Below are positions 41,766 through 50,138 of a DNA stretch of 64,000 nucleotides, piece by piece. The stretch covers positions 17,855 through 81,854 of the forward strand of contig JAFQEG010000004.1 of assembly GCA_017399145.1 (NCBI GenBank), read 5' to 3'. The stretch comes from Clostridia bacterium (GTDB lineage Bacteria > Bacillota > Clostridia > Oscillospirales > CAG-272). The notes beneath the pieces are model-generated. The model saw only the letters and a list, made by a program, of their open reading frames with translations, searched no databases and was not told where the DNA came from. The first letter of the stretch is position 1. Every line of letters begins with the position of its first letter. A program made the translations under genes and the position numbers.

Positions 41766-42812
41766 TTAAGCCTTAATATAACGTGTGTTTTTTGATTGAC
41801 CTATTTTCCTTATTTGTCCGTCCTTAATCATTTTGCTAAGCACGGCTTCTACTGTTGTGGGACTGATGTCAGGCAATATTTCGCAAATATCAGCCTTTGA
41901 AATAGGCACTAAGCTATTTAGCACCGTTGCTTCAATTCTTGCAGATTTTGTAATTTTTTTGCCGTGAACTACTGCAAAGCGCTTGTCAAGCTCCTTATAG
42001 CACATATATAAAGTTGAAAGAAAATTTTCTATAAACGGAACGTAAGTGTTTTGATTTTCGTGCCAACCGACAGAGGACTCTTGAAGTGCCTCATAGTAGT
42101 ATCCCTTATAGTTATTAATTTGCTCCTCAAAGGAAACGTATTTTCCTGCATCATAACCATTTTTATAGAGCAAAAGCAAGGACAAAAGCCTTGACATTCT
42201 ACCATTTCCATCTCTAAATGGGTGAATACACAAAAAATCCAGCACCACGCAAGGAATCAACAATAGCTGATTGATATTAGCATTATTTTTAGCTTCCATA
42301 TAAGCAAGGACTAGCTGTGTCATAGCTTCCTCAACCTCTGTTGCAGGAGTGGGCTTAAATCTAACTCGACGCTTGCCATTTTTGTCTTGCTCAATAATAT
42401 AGTTGTCACCCGTTTTGTATTGACCACCATATTCATATCCTGCAATCTGCATCATTGTCTCGTGAAGCCTTAAAATATCGCCCTCATTAAAATCCAACGT
42501 ATCGTGATAAAGATGAATAGCGTTTAGCGCATCTCTGTAACCGGCGATTTCGCCCTCTGTGTGATTTAGGGGTGCACTGTCCTGATTAACGATAGCAGCA
42601 ATACGCTCGTCGCTTGTAACAATTCCCTCAATAGCATTTGAGCTTTTTACTGATTGCACTCTTGCAATCCCCTCAAGCTCGGTGAAAATCTTAGCATATT
42701 CCTCTTTTCTAACACCTGCCATTGTTTTTAACGCAACAATGCTTGACGTAATATTGATAAGCTTTGAGGGCAATAGCCCATTATTTAAAAAAGAATAATC
42801 AAATTTTCTCAT
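41766..42812 (-). CDS. Fic-domain protein (likely AMP-transferase)
   Basis: 348 residues from ATG 42812 (MRKFDYSF), after GGGGGTG. The full Fic motif HPFRDGNGRMSR is present, and the N-terminal inhibitory helix motif is visible as SSNAIEG, the arrangement of class II Fic proteins that keep themselves off. A C-terminal winged-helix part (SKADICEILPDISPTTVEAVL) suggests DNA binding and self-regulation. Such proteins usually AMPylate a target protein. No antitoxin gene is next to it, as expected for an internally inhibited type. It is flanked by repeats of TGCAGAAA upstream. Confidence 0.9.
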   Translation of the reverse strand: MRKFDYSFLNNGLLPSKLINITSSIVALKTMAGVRKEEYAKIFTELEGIARVQSVKSSNAIEGIVTSDERIAAIVNQDSAPLNHTEGEIAGYRDALNAIHLYHDTLDFNEGDILRLHETMMQIAGYEYGGQYKTGDNYIIEQDKNGKRRVRFKPTPATEVEEAMTQLVLAYMEAKNNANINQLLLIPCVVLDFLCIHPFRDGNGRMSRLLSLLLLYKNGYDAGKYVSFEEQINNYKGYYYEALQESSVGWHENQNTYVPFIENFLSTLYMCYKELDKRFAVVHGKKITKSARIEATVLNSLVPISKADICEILPDISPTTVEAVLSKMIKDGQIRKIGQSKNTRYIKA

Positions 42813-42825
42813 ATATACACCCCCA

Positions 42826-42903
42826 TTTCTGCACATATTTTACCATATTATATGCAGAAAATCAAGACTTTATGCATATAAATATTAAAATAATATGCAG
42901 AAA
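42826..42903 (-). promoter_or_regulatory. operator-like TGCAGAAA repeats upstream of the Fic gene
   Basis: TTTCTGCA (42826-42833) faces TGCAGAAA (42853-42860), and a direct copy TGCAGAAA recurs at 42896-42903, 43 bp on. A minus-strand TATAAT lies just beside the middle copy. The arrangement suggests autoregulation, perhaps through the winged helix of the Fic protein. Confidence 0.45.
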
Positions 42904-42924
42904 AATCCGTCGCAAGACGGATTT
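42901..42924 (-). terminator. terminator of the PHP gene
   Basis: AAATCCGTC / GACGGATTT with a 4-nt loop, then TT on the minus strand. It overlaps the stop of the PHP gene. Confidence 0.65.
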
Positions 42925-43751
42925 CATTGCCTAGCAATTTTTCGTAGCGCTAGGTATGATTCATATGGTACCTGTGCGTATCCCATATCGACTCCGTCCT
43001 TCATTGAGCCGTGGAAGTCGCTACCACCACTTTTGACAAGTCCGTTTTTGTCGGCAAGGTCGCACAAATACTCTATTTGCTCATTTGTAAAAAGTCCATA
43101 ATAGCACTCAATTCCCACAAGCCCCTTTTCCTTGGCTATGGGCAAAAGTCCCTCAAGCTCTTCCTTTTCTAGGCTTAATAGAGGATGAGCCAAAACAGGC
43201 AAAGCACCAATTTTTCTAACCCACTCAACAATATCTACAAGCTGTGGTCTTGGGCAAGACACGTAATAGCCATTACCCTCCTTTAAAATGGTTGCAAACG
43301 CCTCGTTTGAGTCCTTGACGTATACCTTTTTTACTAGCTCCTTTGAAAAATGAGCACGATTTATGCTTTTGAATTCTCTCTTCATTCCCTCGAAATCAAT
43401 TTGGTAGCCACCCTCAATCAGCGCCTTAGCTAGCCTTTCGTTGCTTTCCCTCTTTAGCCTTTTTCTCTCCTCGAAAAAGTCCTTCATTTTCTCTCTTGCA
43501 TCCTCGCTTAAAAACAAGGCTAAAAGGTGAGTTTCCTTGCCTAGATATTCAGTTGTAATTTCACTTCCTACAACTGCCGAAACACCCAATTCCTGTGCAT
43601 ATTTTTCAAATTCCCAAGCACCGTCAACACAGTTGTGGTCCGTTAGGGCAATTGCTAAAAGATCCTTTTCCTTGGCATACTCTAAAAGCTGTTTTGGTGT
43701 ATATGTACCGTCGGAATAGACGGAATGATTATGTAAATCGCAATATTTCAT
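42924..43751 (-). CDS. PHP-domain phosphoesterase
   Basis: 275 residues from ATG 43751 (MKYCDLHNHS), with GAGGT 10 nt upstream; the longer frame lacks a ribosome site. PHP motifs are DLHNHSVYSDG, ALTDHNCVDG, GSEITTEY, VLAHPLL and GGSDFHG, giving the metal-binding His/Asp set of the YciV/TrpH-type family (RNase AM or nucleoside 3',5'-bisphosphate phosphatase in characterised members). Cytosolic. It is divergent from nrdG across a duplicated promoter region. Confidence 0.87.
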   Translation of the reverse strand: MKYCDLHNHSVYSDGTYTPKQLLEYAKEKDLLAIALTDHNCVDGAWEFEKYAQELGVSAVVGSEITTEYLGKETHLLALFLSEDAREKMKDFFEERKRLKRESNERLAKALIEGGYQIDFEGMKREFKSINRAHFSKELVKKVYVKDSNEAFATILKEGNGYYVSCPRPQLVDIVEWVRKIGALPVLAHPLLSLEKEELEGLLPIAKEKGLVGIECYYGLFTNEQIEYLCDLADKNGLVKSGGSDFHGSMKDGVDMGYAQVPYESYLALRKIARQ

Positions 43752-43777
43752 TTGTTCTACCTCGTCTTGATAAAATA

Positions 43778-43806
43778 AGTTTATCACAAATTTTCTCACT
43801 TTTCAA
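43778..43806 (-). promoter_or_regulatory. promoter of the PHP gene
   Basis: Minus strand TTGAAA (43806-43801), 17 bp, TAAACT (43783-43778) with an extended TGA before the -10. Its -35 lies in the first copy of the 50-bp direct repeat. Confidence 0.55.
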
Positions 43807-43848
43807 CAAAACAGTGCTTTTTTGTGCTACAATATATATTAATGAAGA
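43799..43848. repeat. 50-bp exact direct repeat, left copy
   Basis: Identical base for base to 43915-43964 (both run from CTTTTCAACAAAACAG to TTAATGAAGA). The two copies bracket the palindromic element at 43849-43914. Each copy includes TGCTACAAT, the extended -10 that can drive nrdG. Confidence 0.92.
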
Positions 43849-43914
43849 AAGCCTTCCCCTTGAGGGGAAGGGGGACCACCACCCACAAGTGGTGGTGGAT
43901 GAGGTGTAGTGCAC
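43849..43914. repeat. palindromic intergenic element, simple form (P3)
   Basis: AAGCCTTCCCCT-tg-AGGGGAAGG hairpin, then ACCACCAC-ccacaa-GTGGTGGT hairpin, then GGATGAGGTGTAG. The same ends occur in P1 and P2, but there GGTGGAT and GAGGTGTAG are separated by about 65 bp. I recall similar AAGCCTTCCCC elements from other Clostridia. Confidence 0.8.
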
Positions 43915-43964
43915 CTTTTCAACAAAACAGTGCTTTTTTGTGCTACAATATATATTAATGAAGA
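43915..43964. repeat. 50-bp exact direct repeat, right copy
   Basis: Second copy; it carries the gene-proximal TGC-TACAAT (43942-43950) for nrdG, 38 bp before the ATG. Confidence 0.92.
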
Positions 43965-43987
43965 GAAAAAACCAAGGAGGAATTAAA

Positions 43988-44680
43988 ATGGACTTCAACG
44001 GCTTTCAAAAGCTAACACTTTTAGACTACCCAGGAAAGGTGGCTTGCACTCTATTTTTAGCAGGGTGTAACTTCCGTTGCCCCTTTTGTCATAATGCCTT
44101 TTTAGTAACCGATATAGATAACTCGATTGTCTTCCCCGAGGAGGAGATACTCGCCTACCTCAAAAAAAGAAAGGGAATTTTAGAGGGCGTTTGCATAACC
44201 GGTGGAGAGCCTCTTTTAAGGCACGGGCTTGAGGACTTTATTAAAAAGGTAAAGGACCTAGGACTTTGCGTTAAGCTTGACACAAACGGCACCGACCCAG
44301 AAAAATTGAAAGGTCTCATTGAAAAGGGACTTATTGACTACGTTGCAATGGACATAAAAACCTGTCCTGACAAATATCCCCTTGTGGCAGGAGTGCCTAA
44401 TTTAGACGTTTCGCCCATACTAAAAAGCGTTGAGCTTTTAAAGACAAATATAGTGCCCTATGAGTTTAGGACAACTATTGTTAAGGAGCTTCACGAAATA
44501 CAAGATATAGAAAAAATCGGTGAATGGATAAAGGGTACACCAAAATATTTTTTACAGAATTTTGTTGACTCCGGCAACCTAATCGAGGGTAATTTGCACG
44601 AACATGACAAAGAAACGTTAGAAAAAATGGTCAAAATCGCACGTACTTTTGTGCCAAATGCCGAAATTCGCGGAATTTGA
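43988..44680 (+). CDS. nrdG: anaerobic ribonucleotide reductase-activating radical SAM protein
   Basis: 230 residues from ATG 43988 (MDFNGFQKLT), after AAGGAGG. The radical-SAM motif is CNFRCPFCHN, with CITGGEPLLRHG as SAM contact. The start GFQKLTLLDYPGKVACTLF is that of the TIGR02495-type activase family. It installs the glycyl radical on NrdD, whose gene follows after 169 bp under its own NrdR-controlled promoter. The frame extends 16 codons upstream but without a ribosome site. Confidence 0.9.
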   Translation: MDFNGFQKLTLLDYPGKVACTLFLAGCNFRCPFCHNAFLVTDIDNSIVFPEEEILAYLKKRKGILEGVCITGGEPLLRHGLEDFIKKVKDLGLCVKLDTNGTDPEKLKGLIEKGLIDYVAMDIKTCPDKYPLVAGVPNLDVSPILKSVELLKTNIVPYEFRTTIVKELHEIQDIEKIGEWIKGTPKYFLQNFVDSGNLIEGNLHEHDKETLEKMVKIARTFVPNAEIRGI

Positions 44681-44685
44681 CGAAA

Positions 44686-44739
44686 ACACAAGATATTGTG
44701 AAATTTACTATTGACAAAGCACAAGATATATGGTAGAAT
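44686..44739 (+). promoter_or_regulatory. nrdD promoter with paired NrdR boxes
   Basis: ACACAAGATATTGTGA (44686-44701) matches the NrdR consensus at 14 of 16 positions and GCACAAGATATATGGT (44719-44734) at 12 of 16, 33 bp (three turns) apart. The promoter TTGACA (44711-44716), 17 bp, TAGAAT (44734-44739) lies between and under them, so bound NrdR would block polymerase. Confidence 0.82.
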
Positions 44740-44752
44740 AATTTCACACCAC

Positions 44753-44796
44753 AAAATATAGCCTACTCGACCAATAAGTTTAGTAGGCTATATTTT
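44753..44796 (+). other. 15-bp hairpin at the 5' end of the nrdD leader
   Basis: AAAATATAGCCTACT / AGTAGGCTATATTTT, perfect, with a 14-nt loop, starting about 8 nt after the expected transcription start. No U tract follows, so it is more likely a 5' stabiliser or regulatory structure than a terminator, though it might also end nrdG transcripts. Confidence 0.65.
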
Positions 44797-44849
44797 AGCG
44801 AATAGCAAAAAAAATTAAAAACATACAAAAATCAAAAGGAGAAAGAACT

Positions 44850-47222
44850 ATGTACAACGTTATTAAGCGTGACGGCAAGATTGTTGATTTTAACATTAAG
44901 AAAATCAGCGATGCAATTGCACAAGCATTTGATGCTTGCCAAAAGCAGTACAATCAGGACGTTATTGACTTCCTAGCACTTAAGGTTACTGCTGACTTCG
45001 AGCCAAAAATTGAAGATGGAAAGGTATCCGTTGAGCACATTCAGGACAGTGTTGAGTCCGTGCTTATCAAGGCTGGCTACGACGACGTTTCTAAGGCATA
45101 CATTATCTACCGTCGTCAAAGAGAAAAGATTCGTAACATCAATGCAACAATGGTTGACTACAAGGCAATCATTGACAACTACCTAAACATTGCAGACTGG
45201 AGAGTTAAGGAAAACTCCACAGTTACCTACTCAGTTGGTGGTCTTATTCTTTCAAACTCAGGCGCAGTTACAGCTAACTACTGGCTATCTGAGGTTTATG
45301 ATGACGAAATTGCAAACGCACACAGAAATGCTGATATTCACATTCACGACCTTTCAATGCTTACAGGCTACTGTGCAGGCTGGTCACTAAAGCAACTCAT
45401 TCAAGAGGGTCTTGGTGGCGTAACAGGTAAGATTACCTCTGCCCCTGCATCTCACCTATCCACCCTTTGCAACCAAATGGTAAACTTCCTTGGCATTATG
45501 CAAAATGAGTGGGCAGGCGCGCAAGCATTCTCATCCTTTGACACATATTTGGCACCATTCGTAAAGGTTGACAACCTAACCTATAAAGAGGTTAAGCAAT
45601 GCATTCAATCCTTTATTTACGGTGTAAATACACCATCACGTTGGGGTACACAATCTCCATTTACAAACATTACACTTGACTGGACAGTTCCAAATGACCT
45701 AGCTGAGCTAAACTGCATCGTAGGTGGTAAGGAATTAGACTTCAAGTACAAGGATTGTAAGAAGGAAATGGATATGATAAACAAGGCGTTTATCGAAATT
45801 ATGATTGAGGGCGACGCAAACGGTCGTGGCTTCCAATACCCAATTCCAACCTATTCAATCACTCGTGACTTCGACTGGAGCGAAACAGAAAACAACAAGC
45901 TTCTCTTCGAAATGACTGCAAAATACGGAACACCTTACTTCTCCAACTATATCAATAGTGATATGGAGCCAAGCGACGTACGTTCAATGTGCTGTCGTCT
46001 AAGACTTGACCTTCGTGAGCTAAGAAAGAAGTCCGGTGGCTTCTTCGGTAGTGGTGAATCCACAGGCTCAGTTGGTGTTGTAACAATCAATATGCCAAGA
46101 ATTGCTTACCTTGCACAAAACGAGGCTGACTTCTATGCTCGTCTTGACAGACTTATGGACATCTCTGCTCGTTCACTTAAGGTTAAGAGAACAGTTATTA
46201 CAAGACTTCTTGAAAACGGCTTGTACCCATACACAAAGAGATATCTCGGCACATTCAATAACCACTTCTCAACAATCGGTCTTGTAGGTATGAACGAGGC
46301 TTGTCTAAACGCAAGCTGGATTAAGAAGGACCTTACTGAACAAGAGGCACAAAAGTTCACAAAGGACGTGCTCAACCATATGAGAGAGCGCCTATCTGAC
46401 TACCAAGAAAAGTATGGCGACCTTTACAACCTTGAGGCAACTCCTGCTGAATCCACGTCCTTCCGTCTTGCAAAGCACGACGTTAAGCACTACCCAGACA
46501 TTATTACTGCAGCTAAGGACGACCAAACAAAGACTCCTTACTACACAAATAGCTCACACTTACCTGTTGGCTATACAGAGGATATCTTCTCTGCTCTTGA
46601 AATTCAAGACGAGCTTCAAACACTCTACACCTCAGGTACAGTATTCCACGCATTCCTAGGCGAGAAATTGCCTGACTGGAAGGCTGCTGCTTCCCTCGTT
46701 AGAAAGATTGCTGAAAATTACAGACTTCCATACTACACAATGTCCCCAACCTACTCCGTATGTAAGACTCACGGCTACATTTCCGGTGAGCATTACAGAT
46801 GCCCAGAATGTAACTCTGTAACAGAGGTTTACAGCCGTATTACAGGCTACTATCGTCCTGTTCAAAACTGGAACGACGGTAAGGCACAAGAGTACAAGGA
46901 CAGAAAGGTATATAACATCGCAAACTCCAAGCTTACAAGAAATGGCAAGCCTGAGGAAAAGAAGGCAGAATACCAATGCTGTGAGCCAAAGAGCGAAAAC
47001 GCAGTTTACCTCTTTACAACTGCTACATGTCCAAACTGTAAAATAGCTTGCTCACTTCTTGACAAGGCAGGCGTTAAGTATGAAAAGCTTCTTGCAAATG
47101 AGCACCCAGACCTCGTTTCTGAGTTCGGCATTAAGCAAGCACCAACACTTGTTGTAGTTGAAAACGGCAACGTAACAAAAGCAACAGGCGTTTCAGATAT
47201 CAAGAAATATATCGGTGCATAA
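44850..47222 (+). CDS. nrdD: class III ribonucleotide reductase fused to a C-terminal redoxin domain
   Basis: 790 residues. An ATP-cone regulatory domain (residues 1-90, VIKRDGKIVDFNIKKI) precedes the catalytic barrel with MCCRLRLDL and GGFFGSGESTGSVGVV. A zinc-ribbon (CKTHGYISGEHYRCPEC) and the glycyl-radical site RITGYYRPVQNWN (Gly666) follow. Instead of ending there the chain continues 124 residues into a thioredoxin/glutaredoxin-fold domain (about 717-790) with CPNC at 727-730 and a cis-proline in KQAPTLVV. It reduces ribonucleotides to deoxyribonucleotides without oxygen. The fused redoxin and the trxB gene 2 bp downstream point to a thiol-dependent, not formate-dependent, enzyme. AAAGGAG precedes the ATG. 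Confidence 0.94.
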   Translation: MYNVIKRDGKIVDFNIKKISDAIAQAFDACQKQYNQDVIDFLALKVTADFEPKIEDGKVSVEHIQDSVESVLIKAGYDDVSKAYIIYRRQREKIRNINATMVDYKAIIDNYLNIADWRVKENSTVTYSVGGLILSNSGAVTANYWLSEVYDDEIANAHRNADIHIHDLSMLTGYCAGWSLKQLIQEGLGGVTGKITSAPASHLSTLCNQMVNFLGIMQNEWAGAQAFSSFDTYLAPFVKVDNLTYKEVKQCIQSFIYGVNTPSRWGTQSPFTNITLDWTVPNDLAELNCIVGGKELDFKYKDCKKEMDMINKAFIEIMIEGDANGRGFQYPIPTYSITRDFDWSETENNKLLFEMTAKYGTPYFSNYINSDMEPSDVRSMCCRLRLDLRELRKKSGGFFGSGESTGSVGVVTINMPRIAYLAQNEADFYARLDRLMDISARSLKVKRTVITRLLENGLYPYTKRYLGTFNNHFSTIGLVGMNEACLNASWIKKDLTEQEAQKFTKDVLNHMRERLSDYQEKYGDLYNLEATPAESTSFRLAKHDVKHYPDIITAAKDDQTKTPYYTNSSHLPVGYTEDIFSALEIQDELQTLYTSGTVFHAFLGEKLPDWKAAASLVRKIAENYRLPYYTMSPTYSVCKTHGYISGEHYRCPECNSVTEVYSRITGYYRPVQNWNDGKAQEYKDRKVYNIANSKLTRNGKPEEKKAEYQCCEPKSENAVYLFTTATCPNCKIACSLLDKAGVKYEKLLANEHPDLVSEFGIKQAPTLVVVENGNVTKATGVSDIKKYIGA

Positions 47223-47224
47223 TT

Positions 47225-48130
47225 ATGTATGATATTATAGTTGTCGGCGGTGGTCCAGCAGGGCTTACCGCCGCCCTATATGCACGTAGGGCAAATAAAA
47301 CAGTATTAGTTATCGAAAAGGAAACCTTCGGCGGTCAAATCACCCATTCCCCTTGCGTTGAAAACATTCCAGGCTTCGTTAAGCTTTCAGGCAACGAATT
47401 TGCCGAGAAAATGGTCGAGCAGGTTATGGAACAGGGTGCTGACGTTGAAATCGACGAGGTTATGGAGATAATTGATGGCGAAACTAAAACAGTTGTGTGC
47501 GAGGGTGCAAAATTTGAGGGCAAATCCGTAATAATTGCAACAGGCGCTAAGCATAGACTCTTAGGACTTGAGAGAGAAACCGACTTTATCGGTAACGGTA
47601 TTTCCTTCTGTGCCGTTTGTGACGGTGCATTTTACGAGGGAAAGACAGTTGCAGTTATCGGTGGTGGCAACTCTGCGCTTCAAGAGGCGCTTATGCTCTC
47701 CGACCTTTGTAAAAAGGTTTACGTTGTACAAAATCTTGACATACTAACAGGCGAGAAAAAGCTTCAAGAGCTTATCTCCAAGCGTGAAAATATTGAAGTT
47801 ATAACAGGCACACTTGTAAAGGAATTAAAGGGCGAGGTTGACCTTTCCTCAATCCTACTTGAAAATAACAAGGGTGAAAAAACCGAGCTTGTAATCGACG
47901 GAATGTTCGTTGCAATCGGTCTAATTCCACAAAACGACTTTGCTAAAAACGTAATCCCACTAAATAGCTACGGCTACGCACTAGCCGACGAGAGCTGTGT
48001 GGTTGATGCAAAGGGCATCTTCGTTGCCGGCGACTGCCGTCAAAAGCAAATCCGCCAAGTAGTCACCGCCTGTGCCGACGGCGCCACCGCCTCCCTCAAG
48101 GCTTGCGACTACGTCGACTCCCTTAAATAA
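47225..48130 (+). CDS. trxB: thioredoxin reductase-like flavoprotein
   Basis: 301 residues. FAD motif VVGGGPAGLTAALYAR (7-22), redox-active CAVC (129-132) in GISFCAVCDGAF, second nucleotide motif VIGGGNSALQEA, and the C-terminal FVAGDCRQKQIRQV. The stretch that holds the NADPH-specific HRRxxxR in typical TrxB reads VQNLDILTGEKKL (from 168), so NADPH use is uncertain; ferredoxin-dependent members of this fold lack the same motif. Directly after nrdD, it very probably reduces the redoxin domain fused to NrdD. Confidence 0.9.
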   Translation: MYDIIVVGGGPAGLTAALYARRANKTVLVIEKETFGGQITHSPCVENIPGFVKLSGNEFAEKMVEQVMEQGADVEIDEVMEIIDGETKTVVCEGAKFEGKSVIIATGAKHRLLGLERETDFIGNGISFCAVCDGAFYEGKTVAVIGGGNSALQEALMLSDLCKKVYVVQNLDILTGEKKLQELISKRENIEVITGTLVKELKGEVDLSSILLENNKGEKTELVIDGMFVAIGLIPQNDFAKNVIPLNSYGYALADESCVVDAKGIFVAGDCRQKQIRQVVTACADGATASLKACDYVDSLK

Positions 48131-48132
48131 AC

Positions 48133-48168
48133 AAAAAAACTCAAGGTAGTTATACCTTGAGTTTTTTT
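48133..48168. terminator. bidirectional terminator between trxB and the InlB-repeat gene
   Basis: AAAAAAACTCAAGGTA / TACCTTGAGTTTTTTT with loop GTTA. Confidence 0.9.
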
Positions 48169-48192
48169 GTTACCTAGTTTTAAGACTTAACG

Positions 48193-50091
48193 TTATTCAA
48201 CGTAGAACTCATACGTTATCGTGTTCAAATCACACTCAAAATTAACAGCGTTTGTGCCCCCGGCCCAATTTTCATATTCTTCAAATTCAACAACATAAAT
48301 GTATGCTAATATAAATTCAATTGCATCACCATCTACTACATATGTATTTTGACTGCTGTAATTTTTGTATACTTCATCTCCATAATATGGATTAGGATTT
48401 AATGGGTCCTCTGGTCGAATGGCTGGCCACCCTCCACCAGTAGCAACAAGCTTACCAATCTGGTTGCGCACTCCATCGTCAAATCCAGCATATATTGTTG
48501 CCGTGGCATCGTATTTGTTAGAACGATATTGCAACGATGCACTGCATTTTACTTTGATTTTGACACGAAGATGTCCTGTGGATTGAATATCTTTCAACTC
48601 CTCTGGTACTTCAATTTTAACATTTGTATTGCCGTCTATCCTTATTCTCGACACGTAGTTGGAACGCTTTGCAACAGTTCCTGTTATATTTTTAGTATAA
48701 GTCTGCTCATCAACCCAATGTGCATGTAGAATTTTGCCATTAGCATTTTTTAACTGAGTTGTTTTGTAGAAGTCACCTTGTCCATCATCGCTTTCATACC
48801 AACCAGCAAATATATAGTTATCCTTTTTAGCTAAAACTGGCAAGGTTACGCTTGAATCGTTTATATATAAATTAATATTTTCAACATTAAGTGTTCCACC
48901 GTTTAAGTCCAATTGCAAATTGTGAACCTCTGTTTTCCACTTAGCATAAATTTTTATGTCCTCTAAATTAGCTAATACGCTTGATCTATAAGGAGTTGTA
49001 TATGCAGAATCCATATACCAACCATCAAAGATATAGTATGTTCCTTCAACTACATTGTAGTCAGCATTTTCATAGTATTTTCCTTCGACCTTGCGAGATG
49101 GAGTTTTTATGTTAACCAAAGTGTCTTCAACTGTATAATAATATGTTCTGGTAGAGTCCCCTTCGTCACATACAATCTTGTAGCTATTGATTTGATATAC
49201 TGCAAATAATTCAAGTTGTCCATCCTCTAAATCAGGCAATCTATCAATTTCCTTTCCTACAGGAAAATCTACGCTTTCGCCCTCACTGCTTGTGCTCCAA
49301 CCACGGAAGGTGTATCCTCTTAATTGTGAAGCTGGCATTGTAAGCTTGTCTAAATAGTGTGCACTTTGAGATGCTGTATCGCATTGTCCCTCTCCAGCAT
49401 TATAAGTGATAGACAATTGGTCTGCTGCCCATTTTGCACTAAGCTTTACATCGCTTGTGACTACATCACTTGTAGCATTCCACTTTTCATTGCTTTCTGT
49501 GTACCAGCCCATCATATGAAAGCCATCTTTTTTTACATCTGTTGGAAATTCTATCTTATCCTCGTAATACAAGGTTGTACTACTATCGTCTTTCCCGTTG
49601 TTATATTCAAATGTAACAGTATATTGATTTTTCTCCCATGCTGCTTCTAGGACAATATCGCCAAATATACGATTCTTTTCAACATCCCAAATCTCTCCGT
49701 CTTCTGTACGGAAGCCTATCAAATGATATCCTTCCTTAATCTTATCAAAGGGAATTTCAAGATGCTTTCCAAAGGTTGAGCCGAATTCAATAGATTCGCC
49801 ACTACCGTCATTGACATTTACTGTAATATTATACTCTCTTATACCTAAAAAGTAGTATCCGATTAATACCACCGTACACAAAAGAACCGCAAGCACGATA
49901 AAGTGAGCCCTATGCTCCTGAAAATACATTTTTTTGGTGTATGTATTATTTTTATTAAATTGCTTATCAAACGTTGACACCGTGGACTTTTCTACCCTAG
50001 CAGTTCCACCAAAAAATTCTGAAAGCAACTTGGCTTTTCCAGAATATTTTGTTCTCTTGCCACCGTTATCGTCTAAATACCACTTACCCAT
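48193..50091 (-). CDS. membrane-anchored InlB-repeat protein of the type VII-like island
   Basis: 632 residues. A 63-residue basic N-terminal tail (cytoplasmic) is followed by a single TM helix (about 64-86, FIVLAVLLCTVVLIGYYFLG). The outside part holds about six InlB B-repeat / Listeria-Bacteroides-type modules, recognisable from YTVTFEYNNG, GYTFRGWSTS, YIFDGWYMDS and YIFAGWYES, then a 160-residue beta-rich C-terminal domain. It is the last gene of the leftward island. A surface stalk displaying the C-terminal domain is the simplest reading; the partner is unknown. AGGAGATTGGAG precedes the ATG. Confidence 0.83.
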   Translation of the reverse strand: MGKWYLDDNGGKRTKYSGKAKLLSEFFGGTARVEKSTVSTFDKQFNKNNTYTKKMYFQEHRAHFIVLAVLLCTVVLIGYYFLGIREYNITVNVNDGSGESIEFGSTFGKHLEIPFDKIKEGYHLIGFRTEDGEIWDVEKNRIFGDIVLEAAWEKNQYTVTFEYNNGKDDSSTTLYYEDKIEFPTDVKKDGFHMMGWYTESNEKWNATSDVVTSDVKLSAKWAADQLSITYNAGEGQCDTASQSAHYLDKLTMPASQLRGYTFRGWSTSSEGESVDFPVGKEIDRLPDLEDGQLELFAVYQINSYKIVCDEGDSTRTYYYTVEDTLVNIKTPSRKVEGKYYENADYNVVEGTYYIFDGWYMDSAYTTPYRSSVLANLEDIKIYAKWKTEVHNLQLDLNGGTLNVENINLYINDSSVTLPVLAKKDNYIFAGWYESDDGQGDFYKTTQLKNANGKILHAHWVDEQTYTKNITGTVAKRSNYVSRIRIDGNTNVKIEVPEELKDIQSTGHLRVKIKVKCSASLQYRSNKYDATATIYAGFDDGVRNQIGKLVATGGGWPAIRPEDPLNPNPYYGDEVYKNYSSQNTYVVDGDAIEFILAYIYVVEFEEYENWAGGTNAVNFECDLNTITYEFYVE

Positions 50092-50138
50092 TTTTTCTCC
50101 AATCTCCTCTTATTAATTCACTTTTGCGAATTATCCTT

